Assembly (NCBI RefSeq): GCF_007859655.1
Contig: NZ_CP042304.1
Location: 186,001-250,000 of the forward strand
From: Devosia ginsengisoli
GTDB taxonomy: Bacteria > Pseudomonadota > Alphaproteobacteria > Rhizobiales > Devosiaceae
DNA: 64,000 nt
Direction: 5' to 3'
Part shown: piece after piece, positions 28,286 through 36,538 of the stretch
Numbering within the stretch: the stretch's first letter is position 1
Layout: every line of letters begins with the position of its first letter
The notes under the pieces: generated by a model
Databases searched by the model: none
Told to the model about the DNA's origin: nothing
What the model saw: only the letters and a program-made list of their open reading frames with translations
Program-made: the position numbers and the translations under genes

Positions 28286-28687
28286 TCACCCTTGCGCCAA
28301 AACTGCGAAGGCCCTCGCAAGCACGTCATCCAGGCGGCTGGTGGTGCGCAGGGCGATGAGCGCGGCCGGGTCCATCCATTGGTGGCCGGCCACCTCGTCG
28401 GAGGCGCGCAACTGGCCGGAGAAATCGCGCGTGGCAAAGACCGCCAGCCGGAAGGTGCCGTCGCGACCCAGCGCCTGCACCATGACCGGGCGCGGATTGC
28501 GGATGGTGAGGCCGACTTCCTCCGATATCTCGCGGATGGCGCATTGCTCGATGCTTTCGCCTGGCTCGATGCGGCCGCCGGGCAGGGTCCACAGGTGCTG
28601 ATAGGGCGCGAAGGCGCGCTTGATCAGCAGCACCTTGCCGTCGCGGACAATGGCGACGCTGGCGGCATTGGGAACTTCGTCGGTCAA
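28286..28687 (-). CDS. Nudix hydrolase
   Basis: A 133-residue Nudix pyrophosphohydrolase. The Nudix box is complete at ~37-59: GGRIEPGESIEQCAI then REISEEVGL, matching GX5EX7REUXEEXGU. The upstream ASVAIVRDGKVLLIKRAFAP and YQHLWTLPGG are typical. The substrate is not readable; ADP-ribose or a damaged nucleotide are options. It is divergent from the SRAP gene, another DNA-damage-related protein, with a 66-base gap. Confidence 0.92.
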   Translation of the reverse strand: MTDEVPNAASVAIVRDGKVLLIKRAFAPYQHLWTLPGGRIEPGESIEQCAIREISEEVGLTIRNPRPVMVQALGRDGTFRLAVFATRDFSGQLRASDEVAGHQWMDPAALIALRTTSRLDDVLARAFAVLAQG

Positions 28688-28753
28688 TTGAGGCTCATTT
28701 GCGATTCGGTTGCTTGCAGACTACCTGTTGTTTGCTGATTCAGGAGTGCGATC

Positions 28754-29479
28754 ATGTGCGGACGCTACGCTTCGACGCTGCCGCCCGAAATGATGGGGGA
28801 ATTGTTCAAGCTATTCAATTCCATCGATCTGGTGCCGCGTTACAATATTGCGCCGACCCAGCCGGTGGCCGCCATCTGGGAAGCGCATGGCAGGCGCGAG
28901 GCACATTTCGCCCGCTGGGGGCTGGTGCCCGGCTGGGTGAAGGATCCGCGCGACTTTCCGCTGCTGGTCAATGCGCGTGTGGAGACCATGGCGGAAAAGC
29001 CGGCCTTTCGCGATGCACTCAAGCATGGCCGCTGCATCGTTCCGGCCAGCGGCTATTACGAGTGGCACACCAATCCGGACAAGTCCAAGCAGCCCTATTA
29101 CATCACCATGGAGGACGACCGGCCCATGGCTTTGGCTGGGCTCTATACGAGCTGGATGGGTCCCAATGGCGAGGAAATCGACAGCGTGGCGACGATCACC
29201 GTGCCGGCCAATGAGCAATTGTCGGAAATCCATCACCGCATGCCGGCCATTCTCGAGGGCGAAGCGATCGAGGATTGGCTGAATGTGCGCGAGGTGCGGG
29301 CGCGCGAGGCCTGGCAGCTGGCACTGCCGCTGGAGGATGGCGCGCTGAAGTTCCATCCGGTCTCGACGCGGGTGAACTCGGCCCGGGACGACGATGCGGG
29401 GTTGATCGAGCGGGTAGCTGTGGTGAAACCAGAGCCGAAGCCAAAGGTCGCCGGGGGTGGGCAACTGGATTTGTTCTGA
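28754..29479 (+). CDS. SOS response-associated peptidase (SRAP/YedK/HMCES)
   Basis: SRAP-domain protein of 241 residues. Cys2 (MCGRYASTLPPEM) is the residue that forms a thiazolidine crosslink with abasic sites in single-stranded DNA. Conserved ARWGLVPGWVKD, NARVETMAEKPAFRDA, RCIVPASGYYEWH with the active Glu, and EIHHRMPAIL with the active His are all present. Family role: shields abasic sites in ssDNA. No LexA-type box was recognised upstream. A Nudix gene diverges from it. Confidence 0.95.
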   Translation: MCGRYASTLPPEMMGELFKLFNSIDLVPRYNIAPTQPVAAIWEAHGRREAHFARWGLVPGWVKDPRDFPLLVNARVETMAEKPAFRDALKHGRCIVPASGYYEWHTNPDKSKQPYYITMEDDRPMALAGLYTSWMGPNGEEIDSVATITVPANEQLSEIHHRMPAILEGEAIEDWLNVREVRAREAWQLALPLEDGALKFHPVSTRVNSARDDDAGLIERVAVVKPEPKPKVAGGGQLDLF

Positions 29480-29499
29480 GGGGGCGCCGCAGCCTCGGA

Positions 29500-29691
29500 C
29501 CACACCCTCCCCCTTGAGGGGAGGGTAGCGTCGCTCGGCCCAAAGGGGCCGTAGCAGAGCTGGGGAGGGGGTTGCTGATGCCCCAAAGGTCCGCGTTCGT
29601 GGAACCCGCGACACCCCCCACCCTGCTCGATTCAACGGACTTAGCAAACGCTAAGTCCTATCTCGCTTCCCTCCCCTCAAGGGGGAGGGTG
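29500..29691. repeat. Family E intergenic repeat
   Basis: Outer arms CACCCTCCCCCTTGAGGGGA (from 29502) and CCCTCCCCTCAAGGGGGAGG (29669-29688) are inverted copies. A small inner hairpin ACTTAGC-AAAC-GCTAAGT lies at 29639-29656. The element fills the ~230-base gap between the SRAP and hemerythrin genes and would form a strong cruciform or RNA hairpin. Confidence 0.7.
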
Positions 29692-29709
29692 GGGCCAGCG
29701 GGGTGGTCG

Positions 29710-30267
29710 CTACATGATGCCGAAATAGCCCAATGCGTCGCCCATGGCGTCTTCTTCCCAGCCCAGATGAGAGAGCAGGACCTTTTCGAGGGCGTGATAG
29801 ACGGTTTTGGCGTCTTCGAAGCGCGTCGGGGTCGGCTCGGCGGCGAGCGCATTGAGGGCGGCGACCAGGCGCTCGAGCAATTCATGCACCACGACATGCT
29901 CGGCCGTCAGCCGCTCGGCAATGGCCTTGAAGGCAGGCCCCTGCATGGCGAGCACCGGGAAGAGGTGGTGATCCTCGATGGAATGATGCGTGTCGACAAT
30001 GCCGCAATGCTGGCCGCAGAGATTACCGAAGCGGCGGTAATTGGCGACCATGGCCAGATCGCCGGTTTCGGCGGTGATCTCGGCCGGCGTCACGCTGCCG
30101 GCATTGGCGCGTTCGATGAGCTTGCCGAGGGTGACCATGTTGTCGCGCAGGTGATCGTGGATCATGCGCAGGTGTTCCCCCGGTCCGCGCTGGGTGTCGG
30201 TCAGGCCTTCGAGCTTGGGTACCGGTGGGCGGGTGGCGTCGTCGAGGAAGGTGATATTGAGCAGCAT
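29710..30267 (-). CDS. Hemerythrin HHE domain protein
   Basis: A 185-residue four-helix-bundle protein with His/Glu metal ligands: EHLRMIHDHLRDNM (~31-44), CGQHCGIVDTHHSIEDHHLF (~83-102), LTAEHVVVHELLERLV (~120-135) and KVLLSHLGWEEDAM (~163-176). The spacing fits a di-iron hemerythrin-like site used for O2, NO or redox sensing or repair. Unusual is the extra Cys pair beside the second ligand helix. No partner domain is fused. Confidence 0.85.
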   Translation of the reverse strand: MLLNITFLDDATRPPVPKLEGLTDTQRGPGEHLRMIHDHLRDNMVTLGKLIERANAGSVTPAEITAETGDLAMVANYRRFGNLCGQHCGIVDTHHSIEDHHLFPVLAMQGPAFKAIAERLTAEHVVVHELLERLVAALNALAAEPTPTRFEDAKTVYHALEKVLLSHLGWEEDAMGDALGYFGIM

Positions 30268-30383
30268 GGCGGATAGATGGGGCCAGCGCGGGATGAGTGC
30301 AAGACGGCACTGCCATGTGGTCGGGTTCCGCGTATGTGACTGGCTCGTGCCATTCGGGCATAGCCCTCATGGCCTTCTTACCT

Positions 30384-30408
30384 AAATCCGCTCCACCGGA
30401 GCGGATTT
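30384..30408. terminator. Hairpin after the FAD-linked dehydrogenase gene
   Basis: AAATCCGCTCC and GGAGCGGATTT form a perfect 11-bp stem with a 3-base loop, 4 bases beyond the stop of the minus-strand dehydrogenase gene. The AAA/TTT ends give a short U tract on either strand. Probable rho-independent terminator. Confidence 0.65.
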
Positions 30409-30411
30409 GCC

Positions 30412-31836
30412 CTACGGGCCGGCTCGAAGCATCTTCCCCGGATTGAGGATGCCCTTGGGATCGAGCGCCATCTTGATTGCCCGCATCATGTCCAGCGCCA
30501 CGGGATCCTTGACCTGTTTCAGCAGGTCCACCTTGAGCTGGCCGATGCCATGTTCGGCCGAGACCGAACCGCCGAGGCGCAGCACGATTTCGTAGATGGC
30601 CTCGTGCAGGATTTCGTCGGCGCTGGCCATGAAGGCCTTGGGATCGGCGCCGACCGGCTGGCTGAAATTGAAGTGGATATTGCCGTCGCCCATATGGCCG
30701 AAGGGCACGGGGCGGATGCCGGGGACCAGGCGCAGGGCGGCGGCGCTGCCCTCGGCGATGAGCTGGGGCACGGCGGCGATGGGCACCGAGACGTCATGCT
30801 TGATGGAGGCGCCTTCCTTTGATTGCACCTCGCTCATCTGCTCGCGGAAGGCCCACATGCGGGTGCGGTCTTCGAGGGATTCTGCGAAGACGGCATTGTC
30901 GAGCAGGCCTTCGGCAAAGGCGGCCTCGATGGCCGTCTGCAATGCGCCGGGCGCGCCGCCCTTCATGCGGCTGACTTCGATCAGCGCATACCAGGGGGAG
31001 GGGCCGGCGCTGGGGTCGCGGTCGAGGTCGCCATGGCGGAGCTGCATGTCGAGCCCGATCCGGGGCACGATCTCGAAAGCATTGAGGCGGCTGCCGATGC
31101 GCTCGCGCAGGTGCTGGAACAGGGTAAGGGCAGCTTCGGGGCCGGTAATGCTGATCAGCGCGGTTTCATAATCTTCCGGCTTGGGGAAGAGCTTGAGCGT
31201 CGCGGCAGTGATGATGCCCAGCGTGCCCTCGGCGCCGACCAGCAGGTCCTTGAGGTCGTAGCCGGTATTGTCCTTCTTGAGGGAATTGAGGCCCCGGTAG
31301 AGGCGGCCATCGGCGAGGACGGCCTCGACGCCCATGGTGAGCTCGCGGGCATTGCCATAGGCCAGCACATTGACCCCGCCGGCATTGGACGAGAGCAGGC
31401 CCCCGATACGGGCCGAGCCCTGCGAGGCCAGCCAGAGCGGGAAGATCATGCCTTCGGCCTCGGCGGCCTTGTGGGCGTTTTCGAGAATGGTGCCGGCCTC
31501 TGATGTCATGGTGCCGGCGGCGGTGTCGATGGCGCGGATGCGGTCGAGCTTCTGCAGGCTCACGATGACCTCGTCGCCGCGCAGGGGAACCTGGGCGCCC
31601 ACCAGGCCGGTATTGCCGCCCTGGGGGATCAGGCCGACGCTGTTTTCATTGGCCCAGCGGACGATCGCCTGAACCTGTTCGACCGAAGCGGGCAGGGACA
31701 CGGCCGCCGCCTTCTGGTGGAAGCGTTTGCGCGGCTCGTTGATATAGGCGCCCATCCGGTCCGGATCGCCGATGACGCCATTGGCGCCGAGAAGCGCGGT
31801 GAGCTGGGCAATCGTGTCGGCGGGGGAGAGGGTCAT
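30412..31836 (-). CDS. FAD-binding D-2-hydroxyacid dehydrogenase (GlcD/D2HGDH type)
   Basis: Flavoprotein of 474 residues. The PCMH-type FAD-binding part includes VGLIPQGGNTGLVGAQVPLR (~67-86), ASQGSARIGGLLSSNAGGVN and DLKDLLVGAEGTLGIITAAT. The C-terminal cap has GHMGDGNIHFNFSQP and SVSAEHGIGQLK, metal/substrate residues, and the usual ending ALDPKGILNPGKML. Family members oxidise D-2-hydroxyglutarate, D-lactate or glycolate; single-subunit form favours D-2-hydroxyglutarate/D-lactate dehydrogenase. No glcE/glcF genes adjoin. Monocistronic by position, with its own terminator. Confidence 0.88.
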   Translation of the reverse strand: MTLSPADTIAQLTALLGANGVIGDPDRMGAYINEPRKRFHQKAAAVSLPASVEQVQAIVRWANENSVGLIPQGGNTGLVGAQVPLRGDEVIVSLQKLDRIRAIDTAAGTMTSEAGTILENAHKAAEAEGMIFPLWLASQGSARIGGLLSSNAGGVNVLAYGNARELTMGVEAVLADGRLYRGLNSLKKDNTGYDLKDLLVGAEGTLGIITAATLKLFPKPEDYETALISITGPEAALTLFQHLRERIGSRLNAFEIVPRIGLDMQLRHGDLDRDPSAGPSPWYALIEVSRMKGGAPGALQTAIEAAFAEGLLDNAVFAESLEDRTRMWAFREQMSEVQSKEGASIKHDVSVPIAAVPQLIAEGSAAALRLVPGIRPVPFGHMGDGNIHFNFSQPVGADPKAFMASADEILHEAIYEIVLRLGGSVSAEHGIGQLKVDLLKQVKDPVALDMMRAIKMALDPKGILNPGKMLRAGP

Positions 31837-31948
31837 GGGAAACCGGAACCTGGTGTCATGCGGCTGGCGAATTCATCTTCCATGTGCCACAACCAGCGCA
31901 ACGACTCCACTGCCTTAGGACGCGCCGGCTCAGCGGCGCGGGAATATC

Positions 31949-32560
31949 ATGACAGCCCTGGTCTGGCCGGAAATCTACTTTGTCCGGCATGGTGAAACGC
32001 CCTGGAATGCCGAACGTCGCTATCAGGGACGCAAAGACATTCCGCTCAATGACAAGGGGCGCGGCCAGGCCAACCAGAATGGCCGGACACTCGCCGCCCT
32101 GTTCGCGGCGCGCGGGCTCGATCCGCAGGAATTCGAATGGCACGCTTCGCCCCTGGGCCGAACACGCGAGACCATGGACCGGGTGCGGGCAGGGTTCGCG
32201 GGGCATCTGCCGGATGTGCAGTATGACGTGCGGCTGATGGAGATTTCCTTCGGCGTGCTGGAAGGGGAACTGTTCGAGCAGCTTCCCGCCAACATGGCCA
32301 TCGCGCCGGGCGAACGTACCGAGGATTACTGGGACTATCGGCCCGAGAACGGCGAAAATTACCGCGATGTCGAAGCGCGGCTGGCCGAATTTTCCAGCGT
32401 GCTCGGGGGACCGTCGGTGGTGGTAGCGCATGGCGGCATCGCCCGCACCCTGCGCGTGCTGATCGAGCATGCACCGATCGTCGAAGTGATCAACTGGGCG
32501 CCGCCGCAGGATGCGATCATGCATTTCACACCGGGGCGGATGGAACTGCTGCGGGGGTAG
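31949..32560 (+). CDS. Histidine phosphatase family protein
   Basis: Phosphoglycerate-mutase-like phosphatase of 203 residues. Catalytic phospho-His motif IYFVRHGETPWNAERRYQGR (~9-28), followed by DIPLNDKGRGQA, the Arg of SPLGRTRETMDRVR, the acid Glu region EISFGVLEGE, and the second His in VVVAHGGIARTLR. The substrate is unknown; sugar phosphates or alpha-ribazole phosphate are known for relatives. Divergent from the dehydrogenase gene. Confidence 0.9.
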   Translation: MTALVWPEIYFVRHGETPWNAERRYQGRKDIPLNDKGRGQANQNGRTLAALFAARGLDPQEFEWHASPLGRTRETMDRVRAGFAGHLPDVQYDVRLMEISFGVLEGELFEQLPANMAIAPGERTEDYWDYRPENGENYRDVEARLAEFSSVLGGPSVVVAHGGIARTLRVLIEHAPIVEVINWAPPQDAIMHFTPGRMELLRG

Positions 32561-32576
32561 GTTGTTTGTGGGGCTG

Positions 32577-32607
32577 ATCAGGCATATGTTATTGGCATAT
32601 GCCTGAT
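32577..32607. promoter_or_regulatory. VapB operator candidate, 12-bp inverted repeat
   Basis: ATCAGGCATATG (32577-32588) and CATATGCCTGAT (32596-32607) are perfect inverted copies with a 7-base spacer TTATTGG, ending 10 bases before the vapB start. VapBC complexes repress through such repeats. The repeat also covers an in-frame ATG at 32606, which argues against that ATG as the true start. Confidence 0.65.
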
Positions 32608-32617
32608 GGAGGCGCCA

Positions 32618-32875
32618 ATGAACCAGATCAAGGTCGACAGCAAAGCCAGGACGGCGAGCCTGTTTCGCAATGGGCGCAATCAGGCTGTGCGTATTCCCGT
32701 GGAGTTCGAACTGCCCGGAACCGAGGTGACCATCCGCAAGGACGGCGACGCGTTGGTTATTGAGCCAAAGGCTGCGCCCAAGTCCTTTCTCGACGTGATT
32801 GCCAAATACGGTCCGGTCGATTTCCCCGATATCGACGACTCAGATCTGCTGCCGCTTGATGAGCCTGACCTGTGA
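32618..32875 (+). CDS. vapB: VapB-type antitoxin
   Basis: Antitoxin of 85 residues with an AbrB-like swapped-hairpin DNA-binding N-terminus (ASLFRNGRNQAVRIPVEFEL, then PGTEVTIRKDGDALVIEPK) and an acidic C-terminal toxin-binding tail (DFPDIDDSDLLPLDEPDL). Start decided at ATG 32618 (MNQIKVDSKAR): GGAGG lies 5 bases upstream, whereas the in-frame ATG at 32606 sits inside the operator palindrome and has no such site. The TGA stop overlaps the GTG of the toxin gene (GTGA). Confidence 0.85.
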   Translation: MNQIKVDSKARTASLFRNGRNQAVRIPVEFELPGTEVTIRKDGDALVIEPKAAPKSFLDVIAKYGPVDFPDIDDSDLLPLDEPDL

Positions 32876-33276
32876 CGCTTCGGGCCATGCTGGACACGAA
32901 CATCGTGTCGAGCCTGATGCGCTTAGGCCAAGGCGCGCTATGGAACAAGATGCACCACTTTGGGGCGCATCATATCGGCGTCAGTATCATCAGCGCGGCG
33001 GAACTTCGATTTGGTGCCGAAGCGAAAGGCTCAGCGCGGCTGACCAAGGAAGTTGAAGATTTTCTCCACGACATAGCGGTACTGCCGTTTGCCGCGCCAG
33101 CGGACGCGCATTACGCCCAGATCAGAGCTTATTTAAAGCGCGCGGGAACGCCGATCGGTGGTAACGACCTCTTCATCGCCGCCCACGCCCTGGCCCTCGA
33201 TCTCACTCTCGTCACCGACAATATCCGCGAGTTTTCCCGCGTACCGAATCTGCGCGTCGAGAACTGGCTTGATTGA
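32872..33276 (+). CDS. vapC: VapC-type PIN-domain ribonuclease toxin
   Basis: PIN-domain endoribonuclease toxin of 134 residues. Acidic active-site residues are all present: Asp in AMLDTNIVSSLMR (~8), Glu in ISAAELRFGAEAK (~44), Asp in GGNDLFIAAHALAL (~99) and Asp in LTLVTDNIREFSRV (~117). VapC enzymes typically cut initiator tRNA or rRNA. The GTG start overlaps the vapB stop by 4 bases, so the toxin depends on translation of the antitoxin. The pair sits between a phosphatase gene and aroC with no mobile-element remnants. Confidence 0.9.
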   Translation: MTLRAMLDTNIVSSLMRLGQGALWNKMHHFGAHHIGVSIISAAELRFGAEAKGSARLTKEVEDFLHDIAVLPFAAPADAHYAQIRAYLKRAGTPIGGNDLFIAAHALALDLTLVTDNIREFSRVPNLRVENWLD

Positions 33277-33324
33277 CCTTGTAGCGTGGCCTGCCTAGAA
33301 CAGCCCCAACCACGGGGCCGCGCC

Positions 33325-34440
33325 ATGTCGTTCAATACATCAGGACATCTCTTCCGCTTCACCACCTGGGGCGAGAGCCACGGGCCGGCGCTGGGCGTGG
33401 TGGTGGATGGCTGCCCGCCGGGCATTTCCCTGACGCCGGAGATGATCCAGCGCGACCTGGACCGGCGTAAGCCGGGGCAGAGCAAATATACGACGCAAAG
33501 GCGCGAGGCCGACGAGGTGAAAATCCTCTCCGGCGTGTTCGAGGACGAACGTACCGACGGGCCGCGCACGACCGGCACGCCGATCTCGCTGGTGATCGAG
33601 AACACCGACCAGCGCTCCAAGGATTATGCTGACATCCGCGACAAGTACCGGCCCGGCCATGCCGACTATACCTATGACCAGAAATACGGCATCCGCGACT
33701 ATCGCGGCGGCGGCCGCACCTCCGCACGCGAGACGGCGGCGCGGGTGGCCGCGGGCGCCGTGGCACGGCAGGTGCTGTCGGGCATTTCGATTCGGGCCAG
33801 CCTCGTGCAGGTTGGGCCGCACAAGATCGACTATGACAATTTCGACTGGGATCAGGTGGGCGAGAACCCGTTTTTCTGCGCCGACGCCAAGGCCGCAGCG
33901 CTATGGGCCGACTATCTCGACGGTATCCGCAAGGCCGGCAATTCGGTGGGCGCGGTGATCGAGGTGGTGGCCGAGCATGTGCCGGCGGGCTGGGGTGCGC
34001 CGATCTATGGCAAGCTGAGCGCCGACCTGGCCTCGGCCATGATGAGCATCAATGCGGTCAAGGGCGTCGAGATCGGCGCCGGCTTCGAGGCGGCGAGCCT
34101 GACAGGCGTCGAGAATGCCGACCAGATGCGGGCGGGCCCGGAGCGCCCCTATTTCCTCAACAACCATGCCGGCGGCATATTGGGTGGGATTTCCAATGGC
34201 GACCCGGTCGTGTGCCGCTTCGCGGTGAAGCCGACCTCGTCCATCCTGACGCCACGCCAGACGGTGACAACGGCCAACCAGGATACCGACATCATCACCA
34301 AGGGGCGGCATGACCCCTGCGTGGGGATCCGCGCCGTGCCGGTGGGTGAGGCCATGATGGCGCTGGTGCTGGCCGACCATGCCCTGCGGCATCGCGGCCA
34401 GACCGGGCGCGAGGGCGCGGTGGGGTTCGAGCGGAACTAG
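33325..34440 (+). CDS. aroC: Chorismate synthase
   Basis: Last shikimate-pathway enzyme, FMN-dependent, making chorismate from EPSP, 371 residues. Three signatures are intact: [19 protein letters not shown] (~6-24), [20 protein letters not shown] with [18 protein letters not shown] after it, and the late [15 protein letters not shown] with [14 protein letters not shown]. Start at ATG 33325 ([10 protein letters not shown]); longer reading is not conserved. Followed after 3 bases by the convergent stop of the PhnA-like gene. Confidence 0.97.
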   Translation: MSFNTSGHLFRFTTWGESHGPALGVVVDGCPPGISLTPEMIQRDLDRRKPGQSKYTTQRREADEVKILSGVFEDERTDGPRTTGTPISLVIENTDQRSKDYADIRDKYRPGHADYTYDQKYGIRDYRGGGRTSARETAARVAAGAVARQVLSGISIRASLVQVGPHKIDYDNFDWDQVGENPFFCADAKAAALWADYLDGIRKAGNSVGAVIEVVAEHVPAGWGAPIYGKLSADLASAMMSINAVKGVEIGAGFEAASLTGVENADQMRAGPERPYFLNNHAGGILGGISNGDPVVCRFAVKPTSSILTPRQTVTTANQDTDIITKGRHDPCVGIRAVPVGEAMMALVLADHALRHRGQTGREGAVGFERN

Positions 34441-34443
34441 CGC

Positions 34444-34746
34444 TCAGCGTTTGCGTACGAATTCGGTGCGCAGCACGAGGCCCTTGATGGCGTCGTGGCG
34501 GCAGTCGATTTCCTCGAGATTGTCGGTCAGCCGGATCGACTTGATGACTGTGCCCTGTTTGAGGGTCTGGCCCGCACCCTTGACCTTGAGGTCCTTGATC
34601 AGCACGACGGAATCGCCATCGGCCAACACAGTACCCGATGCGTCGACAACGGTCGGCCCGGCTGCGGCCTCGGCCGCCAGTTCGGAAGCCGGGCGCCACT
34701 CCCCGGTCTGCTCGTCATAGACATAATCGTCATTGGCATCGGTCAT
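34444..34746 (-). CDS. PhnA/YjdM-like protein without zinc ribbon
   Basis: A 100-residue protein matching the C-terminal domain of PhnA (YjdM): VVDASGTVLADGDSVVLIKD, then LKVKGAGQTLKQGTVIKSIR and RTEFVRKR. Full YjdM proteins begin with a four-Cys zinc ribbon; here the N-terminus is DANDDYVYDEQTGEWRPASE with no cysteine at all, so only the SH3-like domain remains. Despite the name, a phosphonate role is not established for this family. The start ATG at 34746 is natural. Same direction as tlyA and the SCO gene. Confidence 0.8.
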   Translation of the reverse strand: MTDANDDYVYDEQTGEWRPASELAAEAAAGPTVVDASGTVLADGDSVVLIKDLKVKGAGQTLKQGTVIKSIRLTDNLEEIDCRHDAIKGLVLRTEFVRKR

Positions 34747-34818
34747 GCTGGAATCCTGTCGAGGTCTCGGGGTTTGCCTTGCCCTAGCCGAAGCGGGCGG
34801 CAAAGACAAATTCGGGTG

Positions 34819-35564
34819 CTAGCTGGGGTCGCCGCGACCGAACACCAATACGGTTTCCACATTGCCATCGCCACCGGCAATAGGCGAGGGAACCGACAGG
34901 CGATGGGCAAAGCCCTGCGCGGCGACAAAGGCGGTGACCTCGGCCAGTGCGGCGGCGATGGCGGCTTCGTCCGTCACGATGCCGCCCTTGCCGACATTTT
35001 GGCGGCCGACCTCGAATTGCGGCTTGAACAGGATGACCGCCGCGGCATCGGGCGTGCAGAGCGCCAGGGGGCGGCGAGAACCTTGGTGACGGAGACGAAG
35101 CTGATATCGGAAACCAGCAGGTCGATGGGGTCGGGGATCATCTCGGACGTCAGGTCGCGGGCATTGACGCCCTCCATGCTGACGACACGATCGCTGCCCT
35201 TGAGGCGGCTATGTAACTGGTCATGGCCGACATCGACGGCATAGATGCGGGCGGCGCCGCGCTCCATGAGGACCTGGGTGAAACCGCCGGTCGAGGCCCC
35301 GACATCGAGACAGGTCTTGCCGGTAACATCGATCTGGCCGGCGTCGAGCCCGGCAAGCAGCTTGAGGGCGGCGCGGGACACATAGTTGGCGGCGGGGTCG
35401 CTCAGCGCCAGCGTGTCAGCCGGGCCGACCATCTGGTGCGGCTTGATCGCGGCAATGCCGTTGATGGTGACTGTGCCGCGCAGGATGGCGTCGCGAGCCC
35501 GGGCGCGGCTGGGCAGCAGACCGCGCTGTTCGAGGGCGAGATCGAGCCGGATGCGCTCGCTCAT
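34819..35564 (-). pseudogene. tlyA: TlyA family rRNA 2'-O-methyltransferase/hemolysin A, frameshifted
   Basis: S4-domain plus FtsJ-like methyltransferase, ~248 residues if repaired. The S4 part is IRLDLALEQRGLLPSRARAR with RDAILRGTVTINGIAAIKPH. The SAM motif is TCLDVGASTGGFTQVLMERG, then DLLVSDISFVSVTKVL. After AAP the frame is lost: the continuation LALCTPDAAAVILFKPQFEV and GRQNVGKGGIV lies in the next frame down to the TAG at 34819. One G too few in the run at 35067-35071 accounts for it. Starts with an ATGA overlap with the SCO gene stop. Probably an indel error, since the rest is well conserved. Confidence 0.8.
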
Positions 35565-36169
35565 CCCTCGACCAGGCGCTTGACCTTGGCGAGTGCGGTG
35601 TCGCTGGCTTCCTCGTAGGACACGGTGCTTTTGAAAGTGCCGTCGGCATCGATGAGGAAGGTCAGGGCGGTGTGATCGACGAGGTAATAGGGATCGTCCT
35701 CGGCATAGCCATCGGCCTTTTCGCCAATCACGCCAAAGGCGGCCTTGACGGCTTCGGTCTGCGCTTCGTTACCGACCAGGCCAATGATGGAAGGATCGAA
35801 GCCTTCGACATAGCCCTTGACCACATCGAGCGTATCGCGTGCCGGATCGACCGTGACGAAGATGATGCGGAGCTGTTCGGGCGTGAGGCCGAGCGCTTCG
35901 CGCCAGGCGGTGGTTTCGGCCAATGTGGTGGGGCAGACATCAGGACAGAAGGTGTAGCCGAAAAAGATCAGGCTTGGCGTGCCCCTGAGGCTGTCCTGCG
36001 TGAAATTGCCGCCCTGGGTGGAGGCCAGTTCGAACGGCTGGCCGGTGACGCCCAGCGGGCGGGCCGGGGGGCGGAACAGGTAAAGCGCGGTGGCGCCGAT
36101 GGCCACCACGGCGACCAGCGCCCAGAGCACGATGCGGAAATTGCGAAGGGATTTGGAGCTGGTTGTCAT
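35561..36169 (-). CDS. SCO1/SenC family copper-binding thioredoxin-fold protein
   Basis: Membrane-anchored protein of 202 residues used in assembly of the CuA site of cytochrome c oxidase. An N-terminal helix (IVLWALVAVVAIGATALYLF, ~13-32) anchors it; the periplasmic domain has FFGYTFCPDVCPTTLAE (~70) with the CxxxC copper ligands and the His ligand in YLVDHTALTFLIDADG. The gene overlaps the next gene, tlyA, by 4 bases. In related genomes this slot beside tlyA is usually held by dxs (from memory), which is absent here. Confidence 0.92.
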   Translation of the reverse strand: MTTSSKSLRNFRIVLWALVAVVAIGATALYLFRPPARPLGVTGQPFELASTQGGNFTQDSLRGTPSLIFFGYTFCPDVCPTTLAETTAWREALGLTPEQLRIIFVTVDPARDTLDVVKGYVEGFDPSIIGLVGNEAQTEAVKAAFGVIGEKADGYAEDDPYYLVDHTALTFLIDADGTFKSTVSYEEASDTALAKVKRLVEG

Positions 36170-36182
36170 GGATATATGCCAC

Positions 36183-36272
36183 GACCTCGTGGTTCGACAG
36201 GCTCACCATGAGGTCTACTGGGAGCCGTGATGTGAAGTAGACCTCATCCTGAGCTGGTCGAAGGACGAGGGC
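36183..36272. repeat. Family A repeat pair between SCO and xseB
   Basis: CCTCGTGGTTCGACAGGCTC (from 36185) and a diverged inverted partner ending TGGTCGAAGGACGAGG (~36270), both extended by AGACCTCAT/ATGAGGTCT ends. The two arms differ at six positions, several of them compensatory within each small stem (GG-CC exchanged for CC-GG), which suggests selection on base pairing. Confidence 0.75.
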
Positions 36273-36284
36273 GTGGCGCGATAT

Positions 36285-36527
36285 TTACGCGTCCAGCGGC
36301 TCGGTGCCAGTAGGCTTTCCGTCGCGGGAGAGGGTGATCTTCTCGATGCGGGCCTCAGCGGCCTGGAGCAGGGCTTCGCAATGCTTCTTGAGGGCTTCGC
36401 CGCGCTCATAGATGGCGATGGATTCGGCCAGGGGTGCACGGCCCGATTCGAGCTTGCCGACGATTTCCTCGAGCTGGGCCAGAGCGGCCTCGAAGCTCAG
36501 CGTCTTGACGTCGTCATTGTCGGCCAT
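36285..36527 (-). CDS. xseB: Exodeoxyribonuclease VII small subunit
   Basis: Small subunit of ExoVII, 80 residues, mainly a helical hairpin: [20 protein letters not shown] (~10-29), [20 protein letters not shown] (~31-50), then [16 protein letters not shown]. Length and motif match the family exactly. It follows the deacetylase gene by 11 bases in the same direction. The large subunit xseA is not in the window. Confidence 0.93.
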   Translation of the reverse strand: MADNDDVKTLSFEAALAQLEEIVGKLESGRAPLAESIAIYERGEALKKHCEALLQAAEARIEKITLSRDGKPTGTEPLDA

Positions 36528-36538
36528 CGTTCCGGCTC

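Noticed and set aside
556..33276. The two toxin-antitoxin pairs plus the nucleotidyltransferase gene as a defence island
   Set aside because: They are 15 kb or more apart and each is surrounded by ordinary housekeeping genes.
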